From assembly GCF_036884655.1 (NCBI RefSeq), contig NC_088347.1, positions 15,587,001 through 15,651,000 on the forward strand: a stretch of 64,000 nt of DNA. The letters run 5' to 3'. Source of the stretch: Musa acuminata AAA Group. Its lineage: Eukaryota; Streptophyta; Magnoliopsida; Zingiberales; Musaceae. The translations under genes and the position numbers were made by a program. Shown piece after piece: positions 47,799 to 59,533 of the stretch (positions within the stretch are counted from its first letter, which is position 1; each line of letters opens with the position of its first letter). The notes below the pieces were generated by a model. That model saw only the letters and a program-made list of their open reading frames with translations. It ran no database searches and was not told where the DNA came from.

Positions 47799-48231
47799 CA
47801 AACATGGATAGGATACCCTATGCCTCTACGATAGGGACTATCATGTATATTATGCTATGTGCCAGGCTTAATATAGCACATGCTTTGAGTATCACGAGCA
47901 GGTATTAGTTGGATCCAAGCTTGGAGCACTGGAAAGCAGTAAAGTGTATTTTTAAGTACTTGAGAAGGACTAAGGATCTCTTAATGGTATACAAAGGAGG
48001 TAATCTCCGGGTTGAGGTCTATATGGACTCGAGTTTCCAATCTTATGTCGATGATTGCAAATCGAATTCAGGGTAAGTGTTCACCCTGAATGGGGTAGCA
48101 GTGAGCTGGAAGAGTTCTATGTAAGAAACTACTACCGACTCGACTATAGAGGCAAAATACATTACTGCGGCAGAAGCAGCAAAAGAGGGGGTCTAGATGA
48201 AGAAGTTCATCATAGATCTAGTAGTCGTGTC
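47799..48231 (+). pseudogene. element F RNase H region
   Basis: Continues after the solo LTR: RIPYASTIGTIMYIMLCARL, then HWKAVKCIFKYLRRTKDLLM and YMDSSFQSYVDD...SNSG, then NGVAVSWKSS and TIEAKYITAAEAAKE. Stops are present. It is cut by element J at 48,232; the rest of F lies beyond the window or is lost. Confidence 0.87.
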
Positions 48232-49558
48232 TGTTAGAATCGAGTCGGCACTAAGAGAGGGGGGGGGGTGAATTAGTGCAGCGGATAAAAATCACATCGA
48301 ATCAAAAATCTTCATACGCTGAAAACCGATCTCGGAAGATGTTAACTTGAAAGTGTATAAGAGCGTAGTGAGAGTAAGAAATTAGTTTGCAATGTAAAGT
48401 AGATTGCAGTAAAGGTAAATAGCAAAACAAAAATGCAAACCAATTTATAGTGGTTCGGTCGTCGTGACCTATATCTGCTCTCGATTCCTCTTACATTGAG
48501 GCCACAGACTTCCACTACCGATCTTCTTTCAACGGGCGAAGATCAACTACCCTTTTACACCCCTCTTCTCCTTTTCATAGGTTTTGGAGATAACCTTTTA
48601 TAAGTACTCACTCCTTCCTAACTAGAATTCAAAACTTAGAACTAGAGGAGGGATTCTCTGAAGTGATCGCTATAGTGTTTTCCCTCTTTTAAGCTCTTTA
48701 TGCTTAAGTGTGTTAACTAGGGATAAGAGGGGTATTTATAGGGCTCAAGTGGATTTAAGCTTTAAGCCTAAAAGTGTCCCATCCCCGGTTTTCGGGGTAC
48801 TGGCGGTACCACCGTCTGTGTTGGGCGGTACTATCGCCTGTAGCACTGACACTAGGCGGTACCACCACCTAGTCTAGTGGTACCACTGCCCAGTCTAGTG
48901 GTACAATCGCTTGACACCCTACCATTGGGCGGTACCACCGTCGAGTCTAGCGGTACCACCACCTGACAGTCTCTCGGAGACTATGTTTGGGCGATACCAC
49001 CACCTAACATAGTCTTGGAGACTGTGCCACGACGGTTCCACCTATTGGGTCACTGTTTGGGCCTTTCACCTGGCCCAACACAGCCCAAACTTGTGCCCAA
49101 TTAGCCCCTAATTGAGTTAGCCCAATTCCAACCTAATTACATGTAAAACCCACTTCGATCTAGAAAATTATTACAAGCTAATCAAATGTTGTCTGGCATA
49201 TCATTGGTTCATCAATGCCTCGTCCGATTCTTTGGCACATCATCCGATACTTTGGCGCATCATCCTCTCTTGCGGCCAATTGTCCAATCTGTTAGTTGAC
49301 CTCCGCAACTCCGATTTCCTTGGTATAATTTTCAATCTTGGCCTGATGCCTGATCCCATGGCCCGAGTCCTTTTGTCGATACATCGATCGATCATCCGGC
49401 TTGACGTCCAATCTTCTAACATATTCTACTCCAGCCCAACATGATTTTTCCTGCTTTAATTGTCTTTCCTGATCGAAGCTAGTCCTACGTTACTTAAAAC
49501 ACATATTAGATCACAAACACTATCAATTGGTTTCATCATCAAAATCCGAGATTCAACA
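48232..49558 (-). repeat. element J 3' LTR
   Basis: 1,327 bp; minus strand TGTTGAATCTCGG to GATTCTAACA. It is shorter than element I mainly because ~290 bp around 49,140 (the CpG-rich block before the palindromes) are missing. About eight GGCGGTACCACCGCC-like modules at 48,800-49,010 and a C10 tract near the end. Confidence 0.88.
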
Positions 49559-51869
49559 CTCTCCCCCTTTTTGATGATGATAACCAATTGATGACGGAGT
49601 TAACCTAACCCCCCGTATCAATATGCCATATTGATCGAAATCTTGAATTCAAGTTAAGGCAAATTTAATTATGAATCCAAGCAACATGTCATCAAAAAAT
49701 CATATATAATCAAAATTTCACTACATCATTCCATGCATGATTGTTATCATAACTTCTCCCTCTTTGTCATCAACAAAATGGAGATGTGCATCTAGCTAGT
49801 TTTTAAGATATGCTAGTTTTACAACATACAAGCTAGTAAATTTTTTCTTTACTTTGCAACATGCATAATCACCAAATCATCATTTAATTTTAAAGATATA
49901 CAAGATTACAAATTTTGCAAGTTTGCATTTTTGCTTCTTAAGATTGGGAAGCTAGCAATTTTTAGTGATGTTCAAGATAGCAAGTTCTTTTTTCTCTTTT
50001 CATAAGTGTAATTTTTTTTTTTTCCTTTGCAAAGTGCAAGCTAGCAAAATTTTACATCATTTTATGACATGCAAGCTAGCAATTTGACAAGTGTTACTTC
50101 TCTTAGAAGTATGAAGGCTAGCACATTTTTGAAAAAGAATGCAAGATAGCAAGCTAGCAAGATAGCAATACATCATTTTTAGAATAAGCAAGCTAGCAAA
50201 TTTTACTCCACCTTTGTCATTATCAAAAAGAAGGGAAGAATATAATTTTATAATTCTATTTTCCTTTACAATAATTTTCAAAGCATGACAAAGATAAATA
50301 ACAAATTTACATCAATATTCCAATCATCAAAAATGAAAAATCAATCATGATATTTGACATATCTCTTCTTTTGTATATAGAAGGAATGATAGGGAAACGA
50401 TCTTGATTCATAAAGAAGATTCAAGTTTAAAAATCGAGAAATCAAGATCATGATCCAAAAAATGTATAAGAAGAATTTATGCATTTGGGAGATCTAACAT
50501 GTCTAAGTTTATCATTCATGCTAGTAAATTTGGTTCTCTTGAGATGCTAGCTATTTTCTTTCCCCCATTTGTCATTGTAAACAAGAAAGAAGAAGGGAAG
50601 AACATAATGGTGTAAGTGTTCAAGTCATTACAAAAAAAATTTAATTTGGTGATGAGATATACAATTTATGAATACAAAGGAATATCATTAATAAATCATG
50701 ACATAAAATATATTAATATCAAATCGTGAATGCCATAAGACATGATTTATTTCAACAAATCTCTTCTTTTATAAATAGCAAAAAAAAAACATAGGAAATC
50801 AAATGGTATAATATCTTGATTCATGTATAAGAAATCTCAAGTCATAAATCTCGAAAAATCAAGATAAAGCATTCAAATTCAAATCGTCAAATCAAAATCA
50901 TTTTTAAGAGATTCATAAAAGATACATAGATAGATTCATTAATTTCTCCTTTTTTTTCATCAATGGTTCAATTATATTATGAGATATACAAATCATAATT
51001 ACAAAGGAGTCATATAAAAATCATGACATGAAGGATATTAATATGAAAGATCAATTTGTGAATGATTCATCTTGACAAATCTCCATTTTAGTAGATAACA
51101 AATAGAATCATATGAGATCAAATAAGATATCTTGATTCAAATAAATGTCAAATTATTAATGTCAAAAATCAAGATTCATTTGGATAAATCTTCTCTTAGA
51201 CAAGTAAATCATACATGAATCAAGAAAAAATATTTCATATAAAATACATCTCAAGTCACAAACATCGATAAATGATTCGATTGAATATATCATCTCATCA
51301 TAAAAAAAAATCATATGAAAATGAATCTAAAATCATCATCAAAATCACTTTTCGAAAAATTCAATGAAAGCAACGTAGATAGATTCCTATAAGATTAAAG
51401 ATAGCTCAAGTTCTTTTAGTTCCAAATTTTGTAATTGATTTCATGTTCAAGTCTTTCATACAAAGGCCATGCTTCATTATTTATAATAAAAAAGAAATAC
51501 GGAAATTATAGAAATTAGCAAGCTTAATAAACTATAAATTACCCAAAAATAATCATTACTTCAAATCACCATGCATAATTATACAATCGTTAAGCATGAT
51601 ACCAAGACTTTTTAACATTTCCATTGCATCATTATATCATTATGCATCATTAAATCATCAAGCATGATTTCATTAAACATGAAATATTTTTAATCCAAAT
51701 TATTTTGTTTGTTATATTAATGTATTTTTCTTTTTATGTGAATCTAACTTTTCATGCTTAGTGTTAGGAGTTAACATGCAATTGTCATTATCAATTTTTT
51801 TAATTTTTCAAAAATACTAGAAAGAAATGCATGATACCCTTTTATTTAATATTTACTAACTAATTTAAA
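49559..51869 (-). other. element J 3' non-coding region with repeated polypurine-like motifs
   Basis: Terminal tract (minus strand AAAAAGGGGGAG) at 49,559-49,572. Further motifs related to GATGACAAAGGGGGAGAA lie at 49,753-49,784, 50,205-50,234 and 50,555-50,585. Between them are many GCAAGCTAGCAA-type words and long AT-rich stretches. No gene. Confidence 0.78.
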
Positions 51870-52888
51870 AATAACTCATAAAATGCAACAAGTAATTTCA
51901 AAATAAACTAAGAGAGTTTCGGGTGAGTCATTTACCTCATCGTCGAGAGCCGTTGAGGCATAGTTTGCCACCTTTCCTTTGTTGGTTTGTTCTTCATCTT
52001 CAGATGAGCTCGACTTGTCCTTTGACAACTTCTTCTTCAGTTTTATATAGTCATCTTTGGAGTGACTCGGCTTCTTGCATTCATAGCAAGTAGTTGTGTT
52101 CTTTTTAAGTTTGTTTTAATTCTTTGATTCTTGTTTTAAGAACTTTTTAAGCTTTATTATGAGAAGTTCAAGTTCATCATCACTTGAGCTTTCGCTCGAG
52201 TAGTCTTCTTTTGTTCTAAGTGCAAAATCCTTCCTGTTCTTTAGAAAATTATTCTCAAGTTCATCATGTGACACATAAGTCATTTCGTAGGTCAACAAAG
52301 ACCCGATAAGTTCTTCGAGAGGGAAAGTATTCAAATCTTTGGCCTCTTGAATAACTGTTACTTTAAGATCCTAATTTTTAGAAAGAGATTGTAAAACTTT
52401 ATTAACAAGTTCAAGATTCGAAAAATATTTGCCAAGAGCTTTTAAGCCATTGACGACATCCGAAAACAGGTATACATATCAATAATGGTTTCACTTGGCT
52501 TCATTTGAAATAGTTCAAAATCATACATTAAAAGATTGACTTTAGACTCTTTAACTCTATTTGTGCCTTCGTGACTAATTTCGAGTGTGTGCCAAATATC
52601 AAAAGTCGTTTCACAAATAGATACTCGATTAAACACATTTTTATTTAAAGCACAAAACAAGTCATTCATAGCCTTGGCATTTAAAGAGAAAGTCTTCTTC
52701 TCTAACTCATTCTAATCATTCATTGGAAGAGAAGACTTTTGAAAGATATTTTTCATAATGTTCCATAAATTTAAATCTATAGAAAGTAAGAAATCTCCCA
52801 TTCGAGTTTTTCAATATATGTAGTCAGTCCCATTGAACATTAGAGGATGAATGATAGAAAATCCCTCTTGAAAGCCGAAAAGATCTAT
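51870..52888 (-). pseudogene. element J gag
   Basis: Minus strand from 52,888, where the start codon of the homologous L gag is changed from ATG to ATA. Pieces are LFGFQEGFSIIHP, LFCALNKNVFNRVSICETTF, MKPSETIIDMYT and EELIGSLLTYEMTYVSHDEL. A degenerate zinc knuckle (CYECKK) follows at about 52,075-52,090, then the acidic SSESSSDDELE and the end TNKGKVANYA. Several stops and frameshifts. It joins directly to non-coding sequence after YFEIT; pol does not follow. Confidence 0.82.
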
Positions 52889-52921
52889 TTCTCTTAGGTG
52901 TTAAACCAAATGAGAAAACTG

Positions 52922-52936
52922 TGGCTCTAATACCAA
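52922..52936 (-). promoter_or_regulatory. element J primer-binding site
   Basis: Minus strand TTGGTATTAGAGCC directly after the 5' LTR, matching the Met-tRNA complement except one base (G to A-type change, TATCAG to TATTAG). Confidence 0.82.
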
Positions 52937-52937
52937 C

Positions 52938-54029
52938 TATTAGGATCGAGTCGGCACTAGGGGGGGGGTTGAATTAGTGCAGCGGATAAAAATAACGTCG
53001 AGTCAAAAATCTTCGTACGATGAAAACTAATCTCAGAAGATGTTAACTTGAAAGCGTATAAGAGCATAGTGAGAGTAACAAATCAGTTTGCAATATAAAG
53101 TATATTGCAATAAATGTAAATAGCAAAAGAGAAATGCAAATTGATTTATAGTGGTTCGGTCATCGTGACCTACAACCACTCCCGATTCCTCTTACGTCGA
53201 GGCCACCGGCTTCCACTACCAATCTTCTTTCAATAGGAGAAGATCAAATACCCTTTTACACCCCTCTTCTCCTTTCATGGGTTTAGGAAACAACCTTTTA
53301 CAAACACTCACTCCTCCCTAAATAGAATTCTAAACTTAGAACTAGAGGAGGTATTCTCTCAAGTGATTGTTATAGTGTTTTCCCACTTTTAAGCTCTCTG
53401 TGCTTGTGTGTGTTAAACAGGGATGAGAGGGGTATTTATAGGCCTCAAGTGGATTCAAACTTGGAGCCTAAAAGTGTCTCATCCCCGGTTTTCGGGGTAC
53501 TAGCGTCGTTTGTGTTGGGCAGTACCACCACCTGCACATTGACACTAGGCAATACCACCACCCAGTGTGGTGGTACCACTGCTTGATAGTCTCTCCGAGA
53601 CTATGTTTCGGTGGTACTACCGCCTAGACTAGTGGTACCATCGCCTGACAGTCTCGGAGATTATGCCACAACAGTTCCACATATTTGGTCACTGTTTGGG
53701 CCTTTCACTTAGCCTAACACAGCCCAAACTTGGGCCCAATTGACCCCTAATTGAGTTGACCCAATCCCAACCCAATTACACTTAAAACCTACTTTGATCT
53801 AGACAATTATTACAAATCTAATTAAATGTTGTCCGGTATATCATTGGTTTATTGATGCCTCTCCAATTCTTCGGCGGATCGTCCTCTCTTACGACCTATT
53901 GCCCAATCGGCCAATTGACCTCTGTAACTTTGATTTCCTTAGCGTAATTTTTGCTTTTCTTGGCCCGATACCCGATCCCATGACCCGAGGCCTTCTATCG
54001 ATACGTTGACCGATCCTCCGGCTCGACGT
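52938..54029 (-). repeat. element J 5' LTR, truncated by element L
   Basis: Minus-strand LTR end GATCCTAATA at 52,938 and onward to 54,029, where the first part of the LTR should continue but element L begins. It has GGTGGTACCA-like modules at 53,510-53,650 and a C9 tract near 52,960-52,968. The missing LTR start is not found within the window. Confidence 0.87.
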
Positions 54030-55180
54030 TGTTGAATCTTGTATTTTAATTATGAAACCAATTGACAATTATTTAATATTTAATCTATGTTTTGATGACA
54101 TAGGATGCTTTGATCAGGATGAGATAATTAAAGTAGGAAGAATCATGTTGGGCTAGAGGAACATGTCAGAAGATTGGACGTCGGGCCGAAGGATCGGTCG
54201 ACGTATCGATAGAAGGTTTTGGGTCATGGATTCGGGCATCGAGCCAAGAAGAGCAAATATTACACCAAGGATATCGGAGTTGTAAAGTCAAATTGACCCC
54301 GAAGAATCGGATTGAGCAATAGAGGACGATATGCCGAAGAATCGAACGAAGCATCGAGGGACCAATGACATGCCGGACAACATGATTAATGCTTAGTATT
54401 AATTGTCTAAATCAAAGTATATTTTACATGTGTATGATTAACTACGATAGCAAGGTATAAAGCAAATTGAAGTCCCGAAGTCAAGGATGTGATTTCGTTG
54501 GAAGTACGAGAGTTCGTTAGAAGTCCGAACATTCGTCGGAAGTTTTGGCGGAACCAGCCGAGAAGTCTCAGAGCTTGCCAGAGAAGCTCATCAGAACTCG
54601 CCAAGAAGATCGTCATGAAGTCCATGAGCTTATCGGGAGTCCACCGGAACATTGCCGAGAGTTCATCGGAAGATCGCCGGAAGCTCACTGGAAGAAACCA
54701 AGACATAGGGATTTGTTTAACTTAGCAAATGTCTTAGGAATCATAGTTAGCACGTAATTGGGTTTGGATTTGGGCCAACCCAATTAGGGGTTATCTAGGC
54801 CCATGTAAGGACTATGTTGGGCCCAATAAGAGGCCCAAACAGTGCCCCAAGAAGTCTCACTATCATGGCACAATCTTCGAGACTGTATCAAGGGTGGTAT
54901 CGCTAGTCTGGGTGATTGTACCGCCCCTGGTAGGGTGCCAGGTGGTGGCACTGCCAGTCTGGGCGGTGGTACCACCCAGCACAGCCTCCCAGGCAGTGGT
55001 ACCGCCCAATGTCAGACTGACACAGGCGGTGGTACCGCTCAGCGCAAGTAGTGGTACCGCTCGTGCCCGAGAAACCCGAGATGAGATGTTTTTAAGCTCC
55101 AAGTTTGAATCAACTTGAAGCCTATAAATATCCCTCTCATCCCCGGTTATAATACATAACCATAGAGTATTCAAAAGTGA
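54030..55180 (+). repeat. element L 5' LTR, left part
   Basis: TGTTGAATCTTG onward, with the GTCGACGTATCG and CpG-rich GTCGGAAG words, the near-palindrome region with about six GGCGGTGGTACCGCC-like modules (54,890-55,070), and TATAAATATCCC at about 55,125. The LINE enters at 55,180/55,181. Confidence 0.9.
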
Positions 55181-56362
55181 AAAAAAATTGCTCTGTATGT
55201 GCTTTAACCTCATCTAAATTCTCAATAAGATTATCATCTTTGTCTCTGCATTTGCTGATACGGTTAACAGCTCTTCGAGTAGCAATTGAAGCATAGAAAA
55301 ATTTAGTATTGGAATCTCCTAGTGTAAGCCAATGCTGTCGAGACTTCTGCTTTACAAAACTTTCCTCCTGTTTTAAGGCTTCTGTCTCTTTGTAGATAAT
55401 ATTCTCATTATTTGACTGAAGTTGCAGCTCATGTTGCAATGACATTAGTTCATTTGGTAATATTGCCAAAGGTATTTGTATTCCACTCCTTTAGTGCTGC
55501 TTTACAGGCTTTGAGCTTTTGACATAAGATGTAAGGGGGGGATCCATGCACATTAACATTCCAAGCAGATCTGATAACATCAAGAAATTGAGGATGAGTA
55601 CTCTATATGTTAAAGAATCTAAACGGTTTCTTGCCTCTTGGTGTCGCTTTGTCTGCGTGTATATACATTAAAGAATGGTCAGAAAACAAAGGAGCACCAT
55701 ACTCAAGAAGTGAATCTGGGTAAACTGTTAACCATTCATGATTAATCAAACACCTATCAAGTCGAGCCATTATTTTTCTGTTAGCAGCACCTTGATTACT
55801 CCAGGAGAGCCAATTACCCACAGATTTCATATCAAACAAAGCTGCAGTGTCAATGTAATCATTAAAACTTTGAAGCTGGCTTTCTGAAAGTTATCTACCC
55901 CCCTCTTTTTCATTTGTGTACCGAACAGTATTAAAGTCTCCAAGAGCAATCCAAGGTACATTGAGATAGCCATTTGCAATATTAGTCGGGTCAGACCAAA
56001 GAGTATTTCTTTCTTGCATACTATTTGAAGCATATATATATACCAATGAAATTGAATTGACAGCCATTCTTTTTGTCCTCTACCTTAAGTTGAATGAATT
56101 GATCAGTAGCAGAAATAAACCAAGCATTAATAGAGTTAGGATGCCATAAGACCCATATTCTACCAAAAGTTTCATTTGAGTAATTGGTAAACAGTTCTGC
56201 GTCCGACGATATTAAATTCTTTTGAGCTTGAACGCGCGATTATTTAATTTTCGTTTCTACTAGAATAACAATATCACATGCGGCAGACTTGATTATTCTG
56301 TTGAGCTCCCGACATTTCTCCGGCTTATTAAGTCCGCAAACATTCCAACATGTTATCTTCAT
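55181..56362 (-). pseudogene. LINE endonuclease domain, inverted
   Basis: Starts at ATG 56,362 (MKITCWNVCGLNKPEK), the usual opening of the plant LINE apurinic-type endonuclease. VETK, ALGDFNTV, the RLDR segment and the catalytic FSDHSLM follow in order. After it comes the linker toward RT (SRQHWLTLGDSNTKFFYA, about 55,310-55,360), ending at EVKAHTEQF by the left target copy. A few stops and a frameshift interrupt it. The domain is cut from the RT part only by the inversion. Confidence 0.9.
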
Positions 56363-56383
56363 CAGTAATAAAGAAATGAAAAG

Positions 56384-57892
56384 GTGGTAAGGTATTCATC
56401 CTACGACTTTGGATGGACTGTACCATCCTTTTTCTTATCCTTCGGTTTTTATTCCTTACTCAATCAAGCTGGGAAAACTAATAACATTCATGTGGAGCCG
56501 ACTAGAAAACTTGATTCGGAAGCTATTTCAATCCTCAATGCCCTAGTTACTAACGACGAAATTGTATGTGTTGTCTTTAAGTCACCAAAGCACAAAAGCC
56601 CAGGTCCAGATGGATTTCCAACTGAATTTTTCCAAACTGCTTGGTCTATTATTGGAAATGATGTGATCAAGGCTTGCCAACATTTTTTCTCTTCAGGTCA
56701 TATTCTTAGAGAGATGAATTGCACCTTTATTTCTTTAATTCTGAAGAATGCAGGGGCTGATTCACTATAGAACTATCGACCCATATCATTATGCAACTTT
56801 ATTTACAAGATCATCTCTAAAGTATTAGCAAATAGAATGCAAAAGGTAATACACAAGATCATTAGCCCAAATCAAGGTGCTTTCATCAAAGGGAGAAGTA
56901 TACATCATAACATTTTGCTTGCTAATGACTTGGTCAAAGATTTGCATTCAAAAGCAAGAGGGACAAAAATATGTTTTAAAGCTGATTTACGGAAAGCCTT
57001 TGATTCAGTTAATAGGAAATTTATCTATAAGATGCTCCTCGATATGAACTTCCCACAGCAATGGGTTAATTGGATTCAATCTTGCCTAGAAACTCTGAAG
57101 TTTTCGATACTCTTTAATGGCTCACCTATTGGTTTTTTTGGGAGCACGAATGATATCCGACAAGGTGATCCACTCTCTCCGTATCTCTTTACTATTGCGA
57201 TGGAAGGACTTAGCTGTATGTTGGAAGATGCAGTCTTAAATAGAAGCATTAAAGTACCCAATGTTGGCTCTATTCATATATCACATATAACATTTGCAGA
57301 TGATTTACTTATCTTTCTCCAAAATGATCCAACTTCAGTAAAGAACCTGGCTACTATTATGAATGACTTTGGTATGGTTTCTGGACTTCAGTTAAATCAT
57401 GCGAAAAGTAAAGTATATATGAGCCCTTACGTTGAGGATAAGGTCTTTATTGCACAAACTTTGGGGGTTAGTGAGGGAAGCCTGCCAGTTCCTTATTTGG
57501 GTCTCTCGCTCATATCCATAGGCATTCACAAAACCCACTGTCAGACTATCCTGCAAAAAATAAAGAATATAATTTCTTCTTGGAAAAATAGGCTTCTATC
57601 AAAAGCAGGACGACTCGAACTCATCCGTTCTGTATTCCACTCCTACTCTATATATTGGTGTAATGCATTTCTTCTACCTGCTGGACTTCTCCAAGATATT
57701 GAACGGTTATTAATGAACTTCTTTTGGAATGACACAAATGATAAGGCAATGCATATGGTAAATTGGGATAGCATTTGCAAACCGAAAGATGAAGGGGGGC
57801 TAAACTTGAGAAATACTAGAGATTGGAATCAAGCATGCCTGGTACAACAATTATGGGATCTTTTGCAAAACAAATGTTCCTTATGGTCATAA
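56384..57892 (+). pseudogene. LINE reverse transcriptase
   Basis: One frame with a stop at 56,768-56,770 and the next at 57,890-57,892. Motifs in order: SPGPDGFPTEFF, NYRPISLCN, GAFIKGRSIHHNILLAND, FKADLRKAFDSV (catalytic Asp), RQGDPLSPYLF, FADDLLIF (catalytic Asp pair), LNHAKSK, PYLGLSL, WKNRLLSKAGR. This is the full RT order of plant L1-like LINEs. The 351-codon open stretch indicates modest age. Confidence 0.94.
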
Positions 57893-58852
57893 TGGGTTTC
57901 TGCTAGGTATCTTTCAAAGGAATCAATCTGAGAAATTTCAACAAGTACATACCACTCTGCAGCTTGGAAAGGAATTTTAAAGGCAAGGAATTGGCTAATC
58001 AAACACATTTCTTATGCAATATCTTCTGGAACTAGTACTAATATGTGGTACGATCCTTGGGTGAATGGGAAGAGTATATTTCAATTATATGGCGACAAAA
58101 TATGAAAAGATCTTGGGGCTCCCAAAGATTAGAAGGTTTCCGAGTTCATTGCTAACGGTACCTGGTGTCTCCCTAATCCTATTTCTCTCGAAATGTTATC
58201 ACTTTGGCTGACTATCATAGCTATTCCAATCAGGAACAACTCTTCAGATATACTTATTTGGCCTCATGACAATGGCAAATTTAGTGCCACATCTGCATGG
58301 AATCAAATTAGGCAAAGAAATAACAAGTGGGTCCCAAGTAGTTGGACATGGGATCGACCGGGATCACAAAGACACTCCTTATGTACATGGCAGGTCCTTC
58401 TCAATAAACTACCTACAATAGATAATATGAAAAGAAGAGGTATCTATCATGTTAACCGATGCTCCCTTTGTTTGCAACAAGAAGAAACTGTTGACCACCT
58501 CTATTTTGCTTGTAATTATACAAAATGGATATGGAAGGAGATTCTCCAGCGATTTGAACTCAATAGACTGCCGCAACCAAACTTGCACCAAGAACTAGGC
58601 GACCTTATGCAATGTTTCTCAAGAAAAGGGCCACTTACACAACTGGCAAAGGTTACTTTCAGATGCGCTATTTGGTGGATGTGGAAGGAGAAATGTAATA
58701 GAATCTTTGAATGTCAACACACAAACAATGCTCAGCTCTTTAAAGAGATTATTAGAGACTCAAGATCCTGTATGGAGCATGATATCAAAACCGAGCACTT
58801 CACCCGAAGAGAAAAAGATATTTTTATCAAATTTAATTTTGCTATTAGCTAA
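57893..58852 (+). pseudogene. LINE C-terminal zinc-finger (zf-RVT) region
   Basis: Continues in the same frame as RT with stops at 57,929, 58,103 and 58,130, then open from 58,193 to TAA. It carries the domain typical of plant LINE ORF2 ends: LCTWQVLLNKLPT, then CSLCLQQEETVDHLYFAC, then WIWKEI and WWMWKEKCNRIFE. The 3' UTR (58,853-59,022) and A tail follow. Confidence 0.92.
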
Positions 58853-59048
58853 AGATCTTGGGAATGATGCCAAATAATGTACCCACAGGTAGTTATAGTC
58901 TACAGCATGTGTAGTCATAACTATCGCATTCGCACTCTATGAGTTACTTGGCTTTGTCTATGACTTATATAGATAAAGCTATTTGTAGAAACTTTACACA
59001 TAATCAATTTACTTTTACTTACAAAAAAAAAAAAGTATTCAAAAGTGA

Positions 59049-59483
59049 GAAACACTACTGCAATCTCTTTAGAAATTCCCTCTTCCACTCTAAGTTTAGA
59101 ATTCTGTAAGAGGAGTGTGAGTACTTGTAAAGGTTGTCTCCTAAACCCGTGAAAAGGAGAAGAGGGGTATAAACGGTGGTTGGTCTTCGTCTATTGAAGG
59201 AAGACCTCTAGTGGACATCGGTGACCTCATCGGAGGAGGAAGCCGAAAGTGGATGTAGGTCACGTTGACTGAACCACTCTAAAATATGGTTTACATTTCT
59301 ATTGTTGCCATTTACATACTGCAAACTACTTTACTTAGTCACTACACCTTCGTACGCTTTTAAGTTAAGTTTCTGAAATCATTTTTAATATAAATAGATT
59401 TTATCGTATGAAAGTTTTTGAAGATGTGATTTTTCTGCTACACTAATTCACCCCCTCTCTTAGTGTCAACCCCATTCCTAACA
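59049..59483 (+). repeat. element L 5' LTR, right part
   Basis: Resumes after the LINE's right target copy and runs to CATTCCTAACA. It includes the TGTAGGTCACGTTGACTGAACC segment common to all LTRs of this group (about 59,255-59,276) and a CCCCC tract before CTCTTAGTG. Confidence 0.88.
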
Positions 59484-59485
59484 AT

Positions 59486-59498
59486 TTGTATTAGAGCC
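59486..59498 (+). promoter_or_regulatory. element L primer-binding site
   Basis: TTGTATTAGAGCC just after the LTR, a degenerate Met-tRNA complement (two changes from TGGTATCAGAGCC). Confidence 0.75.
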
Positions 59499-59533
59499 TT
59501 GTGATTTCTCATTTGGTTTAACACCCAAAAGAA

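Larger units (their letters stand above)
48232..54029 (-). mobile_element. element J: gag-only Sirevirus derivative, reverse orientation
   Basis: 3' LTR 48,232-49,558, non-coding 49,559-51,870, gag 51,870-52,888, primer-binding site 52,922-52,936, 5' LTR from 52,938, which is split at 54,029 by element L. No protease, integrase, RT or RNase H is found between gag and the 3' LTR. The same layout, with the same gag-to-non-coding junction, is seen in element L. Confidence 0.85.
55181..59034 (+). mobile_element. LINE (L1-like), 5'-truncated with 5' inversion
   Basis: Flanked by identical 14-bp copies GTATTCAAAAGTGA (55,167-55,180 and 59,035-59,048), with a 12-base A tail at 59,023-59,034. The left third (55,181 to ~56,370) reads on the minus strand (endonuclease) and the right two thirds (~56,384-58,852) on the plus strand (RT, zinc finger). 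ORF1 is absent. The structure matches twin priming of target-primed reverse transcription. Confidence 0.93.

Noticed and set aside
48055..48237. Small plus-strand ORF over element F RNase H
   Set aside because: Out-of-frame reading of the decayed RNase H sequence.
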